Below are positions 12,601 through 22,929 of a stretch of DNA of 64,000 nt, piece by piece. A program made the translations under genes and the position numbers. The stretch covers positions 3,975,658 through 4,039,657 of the forward strand of contig JAUPSS010000004.1 in assembly GCA_040285825.1 (NCBI GenBank), written 5' to 3'. The notes beneath the pieces were generated by a model that was given only the letters and a program-made list of their open reading frames with translations, did not search any database and was not told the DNA's origin. This stretch comes from Eukaryota sp. TZLM1-RC. Its lineage: Eukaryota; Metamonada: BaSk clade. Positions within the stretch are counted from its first letter, which is position 1. Every line of letters begins with the position of its first letter.

Positions 12601-15450
12601 TTGGAGTTCAGAGGAAAGGGCTTCTACACGTCCTTGTAGTTGATCTTGATGAGCTTGAGCTGCTCGTAATTGCTGATTAGCATTTGACAATTGAGTCTTT
12701 AAGGATTCTGCTTCTGATTTATACATACCAAGTTGATTTCTAGTATCTTCAAGTGCTTTTTGAGCACTGATTAAGGCTTCATTGTCCTTCTTCATTGATT
12801 CAGTATGGACTAATAATTCAGATTGAAGTGCACTAATCTTTTGAACACCTTCAGATTCACGTTGAGAAAGTTCGTCAAGATTTGATCGTAATTCGGAAAT
12901 CATAGACTCGTATCGTTGTTCAAGAGAAGAAACTTCACGATGCATATTTTCTTCTAAATCAGAAATTTCAGCTAATCGTTGCTGATGAAGTGCACTGATC
13001 TCTTCTTCCAATTTCCTACTATAAGCCGAAATTTCAGTTTCCTTGGCCTGTAATGCAGCATAAAGATCAGCATCTTCACGTTGAAGTTCATCAACTGAAG
13101 CTTTTGAAGACTGCAATTCAGCTTCCAATTCCTTAAGCTTAGCTTCTCGTTGGCTTAATTCTTCACACGTAGCAGTACCTTCATCACGAGCTCTTTGGAG
13201 TTCAGAGGAAAGGGCTTCTACACGTCCTTGTAGTTGATCTTGATGAGCTTGAGCTGCTCGTAATTGCTGATTAGCATTTGACAATTGAGTCTTTAAGGAT
13301 TCTGCTTCTGATTTATACATATCAAGTTGATTTCTAGTATTTTCAAGTGCTTTTTGAGCATTAATTAAGGCTTCATTGTCCTTCTTCATTGATTCAGTAT
13401 GGACTAATAATTCAGATTGAAGTGCACTAATCTTTTGAACACCTTCAGATTCACGTTGAGAAAGTTCGTCAAGATTTGATCGTAATTCGGAAATCATAGA
13501 CTCGTATCGTTGTTCAAGAGAAGAAACTTCACGATGCATATTTTCTTCTAAATCAGAAATTTCAGCTAATCGTTGCTGATGAAGTGCACTGATCTCTTCT
13601 TCTAATTTCTTACTATAGGCTGAAATTTCAGTTTCCTTGGCCTGTAATGCAGCATGAAGATCAGCATCTTCACGTTGAAGTTCATCAACTGAAGCTTTTG
13701 AAGACTGCAATTCAGCTTCCAATTCCTTAAGCTTAGCTTCTCGTTGGCTTAATTCTTCACACGTAGCAGTACCTTCATCACGAGCTCTTTGGAGTTCAGA
13801 GGAAAGGGCTTCTACACGTCCTTGTAGTTGATCTTGATGAGCTTGAGCTGCTCGTAAATGTTGATTAGCATTTGACAATTGAGTCTTTAAGGATTCTGCT
13901 TCTGATTTATAAATACCAAGTTGATTTCTAGTATCTTCAAGTGCTTTTTGAGCACTGATTAATGCTTCATTGTCCTTCTTCATTGATTCAGCATGGACTA
14001 ATAATTCAGATTGAAGTGCACTAATCTTTTGAACACCTTCAGATTCACGTTGAGAAAGTTCGTCAAGATTTGATCGTAATTCGGAAATCATAGACTCGTA
14101 TCGTTGTTCAATATAACAAGCCGCTTCTCTAGTTTTTGATTCCAAGTCCAAAAGATGCTGTCGTTGTTGCTCCTTAAGAAGGTGGATGTCTTCTTCAATC
14201 TTTTGCACATGAGAACCAGTTTTGAGAGGTTTGTCGGGATTACTTTGTGGAGGCTCCTTTAGTGACATTGTTGGTAAATCTGGATCAACATAGTCATCGC
14301 TTAGAGAAAGAGTAATGGTACTGAGTGCTTTTGTAGCATAGTGGGACACTGACTGGTCATCATGTTTCGTAAGTAATTCTATACAAGTTAGACCCCCGCA
14401 ATTGTTAATTATCTCAGCATTATGAGAGGTTATTCCCAAGTGTGTGAGTGTTACCAGGCCATAACAGGCTAATTCTATATCTGCAGACGCCAAAATATCA
14501 CAAACATATTCCAGCACATTCATGGAAGAAATGATCGGGACATTGGCCTTGGATGCTGAAAGATTGCAGAGAGCTCTAAATGAAAACTTTAAAGTTTCTT
14601 GAGGATCATCATCTAACCCATTGGAAGAAAGTAAATCAACAACTGCAGAAATGCCATTTGAATTCCTAATTATTTCCTCATTCAAAGGGTCAGTACTTAA
14701 GTTAACCAAAGCAGCTAGAGATGTTCGCACAATTGCAAAATCTGAATGACTGAGATTCTCCAATATCTTGGGGATGCCTCCTAATACACCAATGGCGGAT
14801 TGATTAGGTACTGACAAAGAAAGATTACAAATAGCACGTAGGGCATCATGGATTATACGATCATCTGAACAGTATAGACAACGAACAATATGAGTGATTC
14901 CGTCACATTCCCGGATGGTTTCTTTACTTCCATCATCTATGGCTATGTTACAAAGGGCGCGGAGAGACAGTCGGACTACATCTTGGGAGCCACCATCCAC
15001 GTTAGAAGAAAGGAGGTTTATTAGAACAGAGATACCGTCATGGTCACGCACAAGTTTGGAAAGGTTATCATCAAAGGTAAAGGCGCCTATACAACGGAGA
15101 GCGAGACGGTGACATTCAAGGTCGTCCATGTCATCAAGTATATCAAGAAGATAGTCAAGAACTGTTGAGCTGTCTGTGTAAAAAAGTGGAAGATTGGTTT
15201 GTGCAAGCTTTGTGAGAACCCAAAGAGAATCTCTAACAAGGGAAAGATCTGGAGAGTCAAGCAGTGAAAGTAGTGATTGAAGTTCACATCCAAGGGAAAA
15301 GTCAAGCTGTTGTTCCTCTGAAATAAGTCCCTAAAGATGGGAATACAACATACCATTAAGCAATAGAGATCCAATCTCCATTGGGAGGACAACAGTTGGT
15401 TCTATCATGTTGGGTGTATTTGTTAAACTAGGTGATTTTCTCGAGTTCAT
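665..15450 (-). CDS. Giant ARM-repeat / coiled-coil / ARM-repeat protein (frame broken at three repeat junctions)
   Basis: Read as one gene this encodes about 4,900 residues. The start is the ATG at 15450-15448, with an upstream in-frame stop. The first exon (to 15354) is joined by a 36-nt intron to armadillo-type helices rich in NLS and ALRALCNLA-like phrases (to about 14230). A very long coiled coil follows: about 14 near-identical 198-residue units (about 14100-5670), then non-repetitive coiled coil (to about 3600), a short Ser/Pro-rich linker (about 3590-3440) and a second ARM block (about 3440-667) ending in TAA. ARM and coiled-coil domains are protein-binding scaffolds; a cytoskeletal or flagellar role is only inference. 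Open blocks are 15317-11623, 11608-11123, 11019-10438 and 10423-665. They are separated by net shifts of -1, -5 and +2 nt, all in the linker between units. The bodies of the units carry no nonsense mutations, so assembly error or very recent damage is more likely than old decay. Confidence 0.8.
5671..14095 (-). repeat. Tandem array of about 14 coding units of 594 bp
   Basis: The start of each unit, at the phrase MKKDNEAL, falls at 13983, 13389, 12795, 12201, 11608, 11019, 10423, 9829, 9235, 8641, 8047, 7453, 6859 and 6265. A divergent last unit starts at 5671. Spacing is exactly 594 bp except next to the three frame breaks (593, 589 and 596). Units are nearly identical in DNA, indicating recent homogenisation. 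Two linker types exist: N-terminal units carry a linker ending RYESMISELRSN, C-terminal ones a linker ending SYEQKLNELRSN. The period of 198 residues is 18 x 11 but not a multiple of 7, which fits hendecad-containing coiled coil. Confidence 0.9.
15318..15353 (-). other. 36-nt spliceosomal intron in the ARM/coiled-coil gene
   Basis: On the minus strand the segment begins GTATG and ends TTTCAG. Removing it joins exon 1 (ending ...SLLLN plus one base) to an ARM-like frame beginning EEQQLDFSLGCELQ. Without removal the frame meets a stop at once. The frame on both sides reads as plausible protein, and the splice sites are canonical GT-AG. Confidence 0.7.
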
Positions 15451-15461
15451 GAATTCATTCC

Positions 15462-15720
15462 AAAGTCATTCCAATCGAACCAATTGAGAGCTCAAGCCAA
15501 ATATCATGGAGCTTCGTTGATGTTGGTTAATGTCCCTGAAGGTCTTATCTTTCAAATAGACCTCCAACAATACAGCCTTTGATATTCAGAGGTTCAATTT
15601 ACACATCTTCCACCTTCCTTACATTGCTTTAAATACTCACTTCCCAATGAAGCTATTCTGTGTTCTTTTTTCATGTTTTCATTCCAAAAGAAGTTTTGAT
15701 ACTTCAATGGAATACCAAAA
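15462..15720 (+). pseudogene. AAR2-like N-terminal fragment, decayed
   Basis: One frame reads AKYHGASLMLVNVPEG, then GLIFQIDL, then a conserved-looking FTHLPPSLHCFKYS stretch. This follows the order of the N-terminal part of AAR2 (U5 snRNP assembly factor), which has a G-x-x-L-x-x-N-x-P-x-G phrase, an F-x-I-D phrase and a P-P-G-x-H-x-x-x-Y-S phrase. Two in-frame TGA codons interrupt the frame, each where the family often has Trp. No in-frame ATG precedes the similarity and no C-terminal AAR2 domain follows before the duplicated Tctex1 sequence at 15967. The family call is from remembered motif order, not a search. Confidence 0.5.
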
Positions 15721-15966
15721 CCAATTTGTTTGAACATTGCGAAAGACTCTCACCAGCCTCTTCACCCACTTGTCCTTCTACTTGACCTAACTTTTGACCT
15801 TACACCATTTGGTCTCACATCAATGTTTCACACCACTGCTTTCCTCTTAACACTTCCCATATGGTTGGTTTACAACACCATGGCCTTAATCACTGGAGTT
15901 ATTGTTGCTTTTGTGGTTGTTGAACCATCTAGAATTTGGGATTTTGCATTTATGAAATCCTACCAA
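15721..15966 (+). other. Unassigned stretch between the AAR2-like fragment and the duplicated Tctex1 tail
   Basis: An 80-codon open frame (15730-15972) with hydrophobic segments is present, but it resembles no family I know and runs into the duplication breakpoint. It may be out-of-frame remnant sequence. No function is proposed. Confidence 0.3.
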
Positions 15967-16357
15967 CTTTGAGCTGGATAGATATAAGTATGTGGTTCAA
16001 GTTACAATTGCCGAGAATAAAGCTCAGGGATTGTTCCATGGTGTTCAATTTGTGTGGGATGAAGACTCGGACAGAATTGCCAACTATAGCCTTTGCATTG
16101 TTTGTTTCCTTCTTTCTTTAATCTCAGGATTCTATTTTTTGTGGAGTATCGGTGTATGCATTGTACACATATTAATCTATTTTGGATTAATTAATATATT
16201 TGAAATGTTAAATAATTTATTGTACATTATTTAATTAAATTGAATTAAAATTAATCAGATAGATTTCAAATAAATTAGTCACTTTTAAACACTAGATTTA
16301 CTGACTTATAACGCCTGCTGGGATGTTGATAAAAAGAAGAAATTTGAGTTAAAACAA
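15967..16357 (+). pseudogene. Inverted partial copy of the Tctex1 3' end and TMEM216 3' end (part A)
   Basis: This is nearly identical to the reverse complement of 42588-42979. It contains the last part of the Tctex1 gene (reading plus here), including its 28-nt intron, the shared intergenic stretch, and the 3' end of the TMEM216-like gene (reading minus here). Retention of the intron shows a DNA-level duplication rather than retroposition. The copy is interrupted at 16357 by a retrotransposon and resumes at 21256. The Tctex1 N-terminal half is absent, so no functional product is expected. Confidence 0.85.
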
Positions 16358-16422
16358 AGTTTTTTTTTTCATTTTTTTCCTTCCTCTACATAAAACCGTT
16401 TAACTTAAAACCGGGCTGAACC

Positions 16423-17886
16423 GTGATCATTGCTTCTATTCTTTTTATGTTGATGCCTGAATCAGTTTCTGACTCTAATGGAGTCAAAAGAAAGGACGAT
16501 AGACAACAAGATGCTCAAGACGTCCTTTCCACCTCTCCTCCTCATCCTCTTCTCTCTTCATTTTTGGACAAAAAAAATTCTGATCAAGAATTTTTAGAAA
16601 ATCACGATGAAAACAAAGTTTGTTCAAAAACCAAGCCACGCTCCTACAGATGCTCAAAGTGTCGACAACAGGGACATAATGCTCGAACATGCCCCAATGT
16701 TGGAAAAAATAATGTGGCAAATTCTGAAACAAAATGTAAAAGAAAATTTATTAGAAGGAAAGAGTCTAAGGTAGAACCCATAAATAATGCTCCACAAATT
16801 GTTGCAAAACCAGTTTGCAACCGATTAAAGCACAAAACTTGCAACACTTGTGGTATTTCTTTTAGAAAAAATGCAAAAGGAAAAACTTCTGATCACTGCT
16901 TGAAATGCCGCATAGTTGATAACTACCATCCTCCTATAAGAATACCTCAAGAAATTCATCCGACCAAATGCAATGAATTTGCTTTCGTTTTTCAAAGATT
17001 TTTGGATCAATTATGTAAAGGAAAGTATGCTATCAATATTATTTGGGAATATTTTGGTTCTTTTTGTCCTCCTTTTGAACAAAATTTTGTAAATAATTCC
17101 GAAGATTTAACTAATATAGCACCGAGAAATCAATCATCCGAGAAATTAAGTAAAATTTTTGAAGACAAATGCTTTGACATCAAATGGTCCAAGGCTTTGT
17201 CAGCTTTAAGTCCTGGAGTTAAAGCACCCAACAATAAAATTACAATAGATAAACTAAAAATACTTCATCCTTATGAAAACCCTATAATGGATCAATATTT
17301 TTATGGCACATACTGGGAAAATAATCCATTGATGACATCAGAAGTTTGTTCGGTGATCAAAAAGAGACCACGCGGTAAATCTGCCGGACGTTCTGGTATT
17401 ACTATTGATCATGTAAAAGCCGCAATTATTTCTTCAGAAGATTGTCTTGGTTTATTGACCAAATATTTCAACAAAATATTATCTGGTCAACGCAAATACC
17501 CAGAAGAATTAAGAAGTTCTCGTTTGACTGCACTTGTCAAAAATTCAAAAATGGATGTTCGTCCTATTGCAGTCTCTGAGAGCTTACACAATATTTTTTC
17601 TGCGTGTTGCTTAAACAGGTTCAATGAAAAAGCTAAAAAGATTTTATTACCCTTTCAATATGGTATTAGTACCACAGATGGAGTCTCTTCAGCGATATTT
17701 GCTACTGATGTTTTATTTCGCCAAAATGAATCCAATGTTTGTATGTCATTGGATTGTAGTAATGCTTTCAATTCACTAAGTCGTCGCAGTATCCATGGTG
17801 CTCCATTGCAATATATGCCAGAATTAATACCGTATTTTCAATCAACATATTGCACATATTTTTTTAACATATATCGTATTTATTGA
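16423..17886 (+). pseudogene. Retrotransposon protein, N-terminal part: zinc knuckles and RT fingers/palm
   Basis: The frame opens at 16423 (a second ATG lies 27 bases downstream). It has a CCHC zinc knuckle (CSKCRQQGHNARTC), a second Cys4-like cluster (CNTCG...CLKC), then RT motifs: RLTALVKNSKMDVRPIAVSE (motifs 1-2) and MSLDCSNAFNSLSR (motif A, catalytic Asp). The genuine element sequence stops at about 17860, where the nested insertion begins; the last codons before the stop at 17884-17886 read into the insert. The downstream RT sequence resumes in frame at 19401. The protein would copy element RNA at a nicked target. Confidence 0.85.
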
Positions 17887-19400
17887 ATTTGCACACTTGA
17901 TTAAATTAAATCATAACTAATGGGACGACTATCATTAAACCAAGATTTCCTCTACAAAATCTTGATTTGCTTGCTGTCTAGCTAAAGCTTCTCTAATTCG
18001 ATTGAAAAACCGCGGTAATCTATTAATAATGGCAAATTGAATCCGTGAACGCCATAAAAAAATATCAAATCTTTTCATTGTTTTTTCTTTCACCATTTTT
18101 TGGAAGTCATCCAAAAAAGTTTCTAAACAGTTTCGCGGTAATCTATTAATAATGGCAAATTGAATCCGTGAACGCCATAAAAAAATATCAAATCTTTTCA
18201 TTGTTTTTTCTTTCACCATTTTTTGGAAGTCATCCAAAAAAGTTTCTGCTTCAACTGATAATCTTCCATTTATCGAAAATGGGAAAGCAATAAAAACCAG
18301 CTGTGTATTTCTATCGACATTTGCATCTTCAATTCCTTTATCATATTTTCTGTGTTTTTCTTTTGCTTTAAAATCCAGAGCAGCCACAGGATTAAGTTTT
18401 CTTCTGTGAACCAAAGTATCGTTTGCAACATTACATGAGACAAAGTCAACAATAGCTTCAGAATTATCAATCCAATCACAGTATACATCACCTCTATCAT
18501 CAGAACCAAAATTATTCAGAGAAAGTGTTTCCTTCAGCAGGGGCTCTTTGATACACGATATCCTTGCAGTTTGTGCCATATTGAAAACAGTGTCTCTAAC
18601 AGCATCATGTAATGAAGAACGATAAGTTATCAATTTAGAGCAATTTAGAGCATGGCGCAAAGTGAGTTGAGGTGAATTCGAACAAATACATTTTTCTTTT
18701 GATAATAATTGGTTAATGGGGATGTTCAAATATAATCTCATTTTTGTTACAAATGCTTCATTAGTGGCACACAATCCAAATCTTCGTGGTACAATGGTTA
18801 CAAAAAGTGAAGAATCTGACGCCTTGTTTTCACAAACACCCTTTTCCAATAACAATGAGTGAAGATCTTGATTTAAAACAGCCGAGCTGCAAATATTATT
18901 ATAAAGATCTTTTTCATACATTCCAGTCAATCTTTTCTGTAATGTTCGAAGAGTGTACTTCAAATTTAAAACATTTTTTTCTGGAATATTGCCATTGAAT
19001 GATTGGGGAAAACATCGACCCCATTTTTCTACATCAATTCTTGAAATTTCTTCATTTAATGCAAAAACAGTGGAACTTTGCGTTGTCATCAATAAATCTT
19101 CCCAATCTGCAAATCTTTCGGAAAACTCAAAGATTGCATTTCTGCATCCACCAACAAAAGCACACGAGGTAAGAATAGAAGCCTTCGTCCACCCTAAACC
19201 ACCATAATGTGGACTAAGGTAAGCATGATCTGGAATTTGAAACATTTTACATCCCAGTAATTGCGACAGAACTTTTGCACGTAACTCATTAAACTTTTGA
19301 GCCAAAGGTCTAGTGACGAGAGGATTTGTAGATCGAAATATATGATTAAAATTGGAACTAAAACACAGTCTTATAATGGTAAATTTGATGTGTTTTTTTT
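17861..19400 (-). mobile_element. 5'-truncated sister retrotransposon nested in inverse orientation
   Basis: This minus-strand copy of the 3' portion of the same family interrupts the RT frame of the outer element. It is bounded by a 7-bp duplication (acatatt at 17854-17860 and 19401-19407), carries a short T run (A tail on its own strand) beside the left boundary, and is truncated at an A-rich tract at the other end. Its 3' UTR matches that of the outer element near 21226-21250. Because outer and inner copies are inverted, 17871-19398 and 19852-21250 can pair as arms of a roughly 1.4-kb fold-back. Confidence 0.88.
17935..19305 (-). CDS. Retrotransposon C-terminal protein (zinc knuckle + restriction-like endonuclease), open
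   Basis: 456 codons stay open from an internal Met. The frame contains the post-RT region, a Cys-x-Cys...His...Cys knuckle (CICSNSPQLTLRHALNC), and a restriction-like endonuclease domain with GDVYCDW, IVDFVSCNV, DFKAKEKHRKYD and AFPFSINGR. These match the order D...VDxxx...K...KY known for RLEs of R2/R4/NeSL-type elements. A 123-bp (41-codon) direct in-frame duplication near 18011-18256 repeats the segment from TFLDDFQKMVKEK to INRLPR. RT motifs are missing through 5' truncation, so it cannot retrotranspose by itself. Confidence 0.75.
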   Translation of the reverse strand: MAQKFNELRAKVLSQLLGCKMFQIPDHAYLSPHYGGLGWTKASILTSCAFVGGCRNAIFEFSERFADWEDLLMTTQSSTVFALNEEISRIDVEKWGRCFPQSFNGNIPEKNVLNLKYTLRTLQKRLTGMYEKDLYNNICSSAVLNQDLHSLLLEKGVCENKASDSSLFVTIVPRRFGLCATNEAFVTKMRLYLNIPINQLLSKEKCICSNSPQLTLRHALNCSKLITYRSSLHDAVRDTVFNMAQTARISCIKEPLLKETLSLNNFGSDDRGDVYCDWIDNSEAIVDFVSCNVANDTLVHRRKLNPVAALDFKAKEKHRKYDKGIEDANVDRNTQLVFIAFPFSINGRLSVEAETFLDDFQKMVKEKTMKRFDIFLWRSRIQFAIINRLPRNCLETFLDDFQKMVKEKTMKRFDIFLWRSRIQFAIINRLPRFFNRIREALARQQANQDFVEEILV

Positions 19401-21193
19401 ACATATTCTAATTTACATTTTGGTAACAACATTTTGAGTTCATCAAGTGGCGTAAAGCAAGGAGATCCGTTAGGACCTCTTTTGTTTTGTTTGGCCATTC
19501 ATCCTATTCTACTGCAAATTCAAGAGATGTTTCCTTCACTAAAAATGATTGCATATACGGATGATGTTGTGCTTATTGGTGATTTAAATATTGTGAAACA
19601 AGCAACTGTATGTTTTAAAGAATTATTTACCAAAATTGGTCTCCGACTTAATTTACTTAAATGTGTTTTGTTATCGAATTCTGCAGCTTCCACAATAGTT
19701 GATGGTATTGATATTCAAGCCAAATTATATTCAATTGATGCTATTCGTCATTTGGGTTCGTTTTTAGGAAATAATGATGAAATTACCAAAAAATTGTTTG
19801 AAAAGTTGAACTCAATTTCTGACAAAATTGACCGAATGATGAATTTAGATATAAAAAAACACATCAAATTTACCATTATAAGACTGTGTTTTAGCTCCAA
19901 TTTTAATCATATATTTCGATCTACAAATCCTCTCGTCACTAGACCTTTGGCTCAGCAGTTTAATGAGTTACGTGCAAAAGTTCTGTCTCAATTACTGGGA
20001 TGTAAAATGTTTCAAATTCCAAATCATGCTTACCTTAGTCCACATTATGGCGGTTTAGGGTGGACGAAGGCTTCTATTCCTACCTCGTGTGCTTTTGTTG
20101 GTGGATGCAAAAATGCAATCTTTGAGTTTTCCGAAAGATTTGCAGATTGGGAAGATTTATTGATGACAATGCAAAGTTCCACTGTTTTTGCATTAAATGA
20201 AGAAATTTCAAAAATTGATGTAGAAAAATGGGGTCGATGTTTTCCCCAATCATTCAATGGCAATATTCCAGAAAAAAATGTTTTAAATTTGAAGTACACT
20301 CTTCGAACATTACAGTAACGATTGACTGGAATGTATGAAAAAGATCTTTATAATAATATATGCAGCTCGGCTGTTTTAAATCAAGATCTTCACTCATTGT
20401 TATTGGAAAAGGGTGTTTGTGAAAACAAGTCGTCAGATTCTTCACTTTTTGTAACTATTGTACACGAAGATTTGGATTGTGTGCCACTAATGAAGCATTT
20501 GTAACAAAAATGAGATTATATTTGAACATCCCCATTAATCAATTATTATCAAAAGAAAAACGTATTTGTTCGAATTCACCTCAGCTCACTTTGCGACATG
20601 CTCTGAATTGCTGTAAATTGATAACTTATCGTTCTTCATTACATGATGCTGTTAGAGACACTGTTGTCAATATGGCACAAACTGCAAGGATATCGTGTAT
20701 CAAAGAGCCCCTGCTGAAGGAAACACTTTCTCTGAATAATTTTGGTTTTGATGATAGAGGTGATGTATACTGTGATTGGATTGATAATTCTGAAGCTATT
20801 GTTGACTTTGTTTCATGTAATGTTGCAAACGATACTTTGGTTCACAGAAGAAAACTTAATCCTGTGGCTGCTCTGGATTTTAAAGCAAAAGAGAAACATA
20901 GAAAATATGATAAAGATATTGAAGAGGCTAATGTCGATAGAAATACACAGCTGGTTTTTATTGCTTTCCCATTTTCGATAAATGGAAGATTATCAGTTGA
21001 AGCAGAAACTTTTTTGAATGACTTCCAAAAAATGGTGCAAGAAAAAACAATAAGATTTGATATATTTTTATGTCGTTCACGGATTCAATTTGCCATTATT
21101 AATAGATTACCATGGTTTTTCAATCGAATAAGAGAAGTTTTAGCTAGACAGCAAGCAGATCAAGATTTTGTAGAGGAAATCTTGGTTCAATGA
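19401..21193 (+). pseudogene. Retrotransposon protein, C-terminal part: RT motifs B-D, zinc knuckle, RLE
   Basis: This continues the frame that stops at the nested insertion: the STYCTY phrase is completed by SNLHFGNN, then SSGVKQGDPLGPLLF (motif B), AYTDDVVLIG (motif C, the YxDD box) and GLRLNLLKC (motif D). The frame then has a nonsense codon at about 20316-20318, where the nested sister copy has Lys. A one-base deletion near 20463 follows, relative to the sister. After that 20477-21193 reads on through the CxC...H...C knuckle and RLE to the end. Clearly derived from one protein, now inactive. Confidence 0.85.
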
Positions 21194-21266
21194 TAGTCGT
21201 CCCATTAGTATTGAGTTAATTTAATTAAGTGTGCAAATTCAATAAATACAAATTTAGTTAAAACAA

Positions 21267-21478
21267 GAATTAAACCTACAATACATGAAGAAAAATGAAG
21301 GCACAACACCACAGTTTCAAATAAAGGCATTGAGCAGATACCACAAAAAGGTTAAAAAGGACATAATTAATATTTGAGGAAAAACACACGCAACCGCAAA
21401 AGAGGATAGTGTAAATAGCCGCTCCTTCAGGTTACCACAGAACAAAAACTAGTCTAAGTATCACATAGTGGAGTTCTA
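21267..21478 (-). pseudogene. Part B of the inverted TMEM216 copy
   Basis: On the minus strand this matches the middle of the TMEM216-like gene (about 42357-42588), including the region coding for GRLLLGYHGNLKE with lesions. It is the continuation of part A at 15967-16357, separated by the retrotransposon. Similarity fades at about 21478, which marks the other duplication breakpoint. Confidence 0.8.
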
Positions 21479-21894
21479 GCAGAGAAACAAACTAGCCAAA
21501 AAGAGATATTGGTTAAGGCATGAATCACTGTAGCCTTTCCCATTGGCATCACATGGAGAGTGTGTAAAAAAGGGAAGGTCGATCAAATGGGTCAAAGAAA
21601 TAAAGTACGACGTACACTGAGCAGAGGCTCTGTACTTCACAACAACACGAACTTTCGGAACCTCTTCTTTCTTTGGTTCAACACACACCATACCATAGCT
21701 GTCACTCTATTTAACTTCTTAGTTGGTGATCCGCAAAGGTACAACAACACTCTTTTTTCTTCCCGAAGAGTAACTCTTAATCAAGGGAATAGTACCGACA
21801 TCTTTCGGATAAACAATTCAAAACCACCTCGAGCAAGCCTTTTTGCATCCCGTCAGACGACAGAGACTCGCCCCTATCGCTAGTTTGAAGCCTA
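21479..21894. other. Unassigned stretch with a short minus-strand frame
   Basis: A minus-strand frame (21691-21476) begins MVCVEPKKEEVPKVRVVVKY, which looks protein-like. The rest of the frame is less convincing and I recognise no family. It could be a first exon or a remnant. Nothing else is supported. Confidence 0.3.
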
Positions 21895-22857
21895 CTTTTG
21901 TTCCTTTTTTTAAATATGAAATTTATTTTCGACGCCAACAAAACATTAAACAAAAAAAAACTAGAACTCAATATCCTCAATACACGCATCAACACCATCA
22001 AATCTTTTAAGCGCGTGATTTTCATACTCTATTCCTAATTGTAACGGTGATTTGGTCAACATTTCTGGAACTGCTTTAAAAATACTAAAAACAATTCTAT
22101 TGAGCCAGAAATTGAAGTTCAATTTTTTTCCTGCTCTTTCTTTCACTAAACTTCTGAAACCTTCGAGAAATTTAATGCCAGATATTCCAATGTTACCAAA
22201 AAGAGAAACAGCAAATGGAACCAGCTGATACTTGACATGCTCAACACGTCCTAGCTGAGATAAGGGTTCATTGTACTGTTTGATTTTGCTCTTTTCAGCA
22301 AAGCAAAGTGGAGTTTCATCTTTTTTAGCAAAATCAATTGCTGAGTCTTTACAAACATCAACAGTGACAACATCAACAACTTTAATCACACCATCAGACC
22401 CAGTGGTAATTAAATCAGCACGGCGTTTCCCAAAAGTATTTTCATCTTCATTTTGAGATGACAACCTTCGCACAAGTGGCTCAACAAAAGCTTTAGTGTG
22501 ATGACTTTTGCACATAGCGTATAGTTGGTCTCTAACAGCATCGTGAACCACTGAACTATATGTAATATTAACTTTGCAATTAAATAAATGATTCAGATTG
22601 ATGAGCTGACCACAACGACAAATCAAATCATTTGGCACACTACATGGCCGCAGAAAACACCTCATCCTGAAGACAGTTGTCCATTGATGATCATTCAATA
22701 ATAAACCATATACATTTGGAATCTGGGAAATGAGACAACTTGAGCTACTTTCCTTAAGATCAATTAAAAAGTTTGCAAAAACGGGATTCTTTTCTTTAGC
22801 CAAGCTAAGACGAACAGTGAAATCCAAGTTCCCTTTTCCACATGGGATCTCAACCAT
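21895..22857 (-). mobile_element. R2-like retrotransposon 3' fragment (second family), RLE intact
   Basis: A minus-strand frame of 298 codons (22857-21961) encodes the C-terminal part of a retrotransposon protein of a family different from 16358-21255. It contains the CRCGQLINLNHLFNC knuckle, VHDAVRDQLYAMCKS, then the endonuclease with KRRADLITTGSDG, VVDVVTVDV, KIKQY and VPFAVSLFGNIG. It ends CIEDIEF followed by a short A/T-rich 3' tail. RT motifs are absent through 5' truncation. It lies next to the alpha1 Fanzor remnant. Confidence 0.8.
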
Positions 22858-22929
22858 TTTTTCTCCAAAAACACATCACGAACAATTTTGAAAAACCCTT
22901 ATTTATTTTTTAGAACAAAAGTTAATGAC

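Larger units (their letters stand above)
16358..21255 (+). mobile_element. R2-superclade-like non-LTR retrotransposon with a nested inverted copy
   Basis: The element is flanked by an 11-bp target-site duplication (agttaaaacaa at 16347-16357 and 21256-21266) inside the duplicated TMEM216 tail. The corresponding empty site is at 42588-42598. Leaving out the nested insertion (17861-19400) and its duplicated target site, the element is about 3.35 kb with a single long frame: zinc knuckle, reverse transcriptase, second zinc knuckle, restriction-like endonuclease. It ends with a short 3' UTR ending in caataaatac-type sequence and no LTR. Presence of both ends and the target duplication suggests a full-length insertion. 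Its reading frame is now broken downstream. Confidence 0.85.

Noticed and set aside
5671-14095. CRISPR-like or satellite array
   Set aside because: The period is 594 bp with continuous coding potential and no unique spacers; it is a protein-coding tandem repeat.
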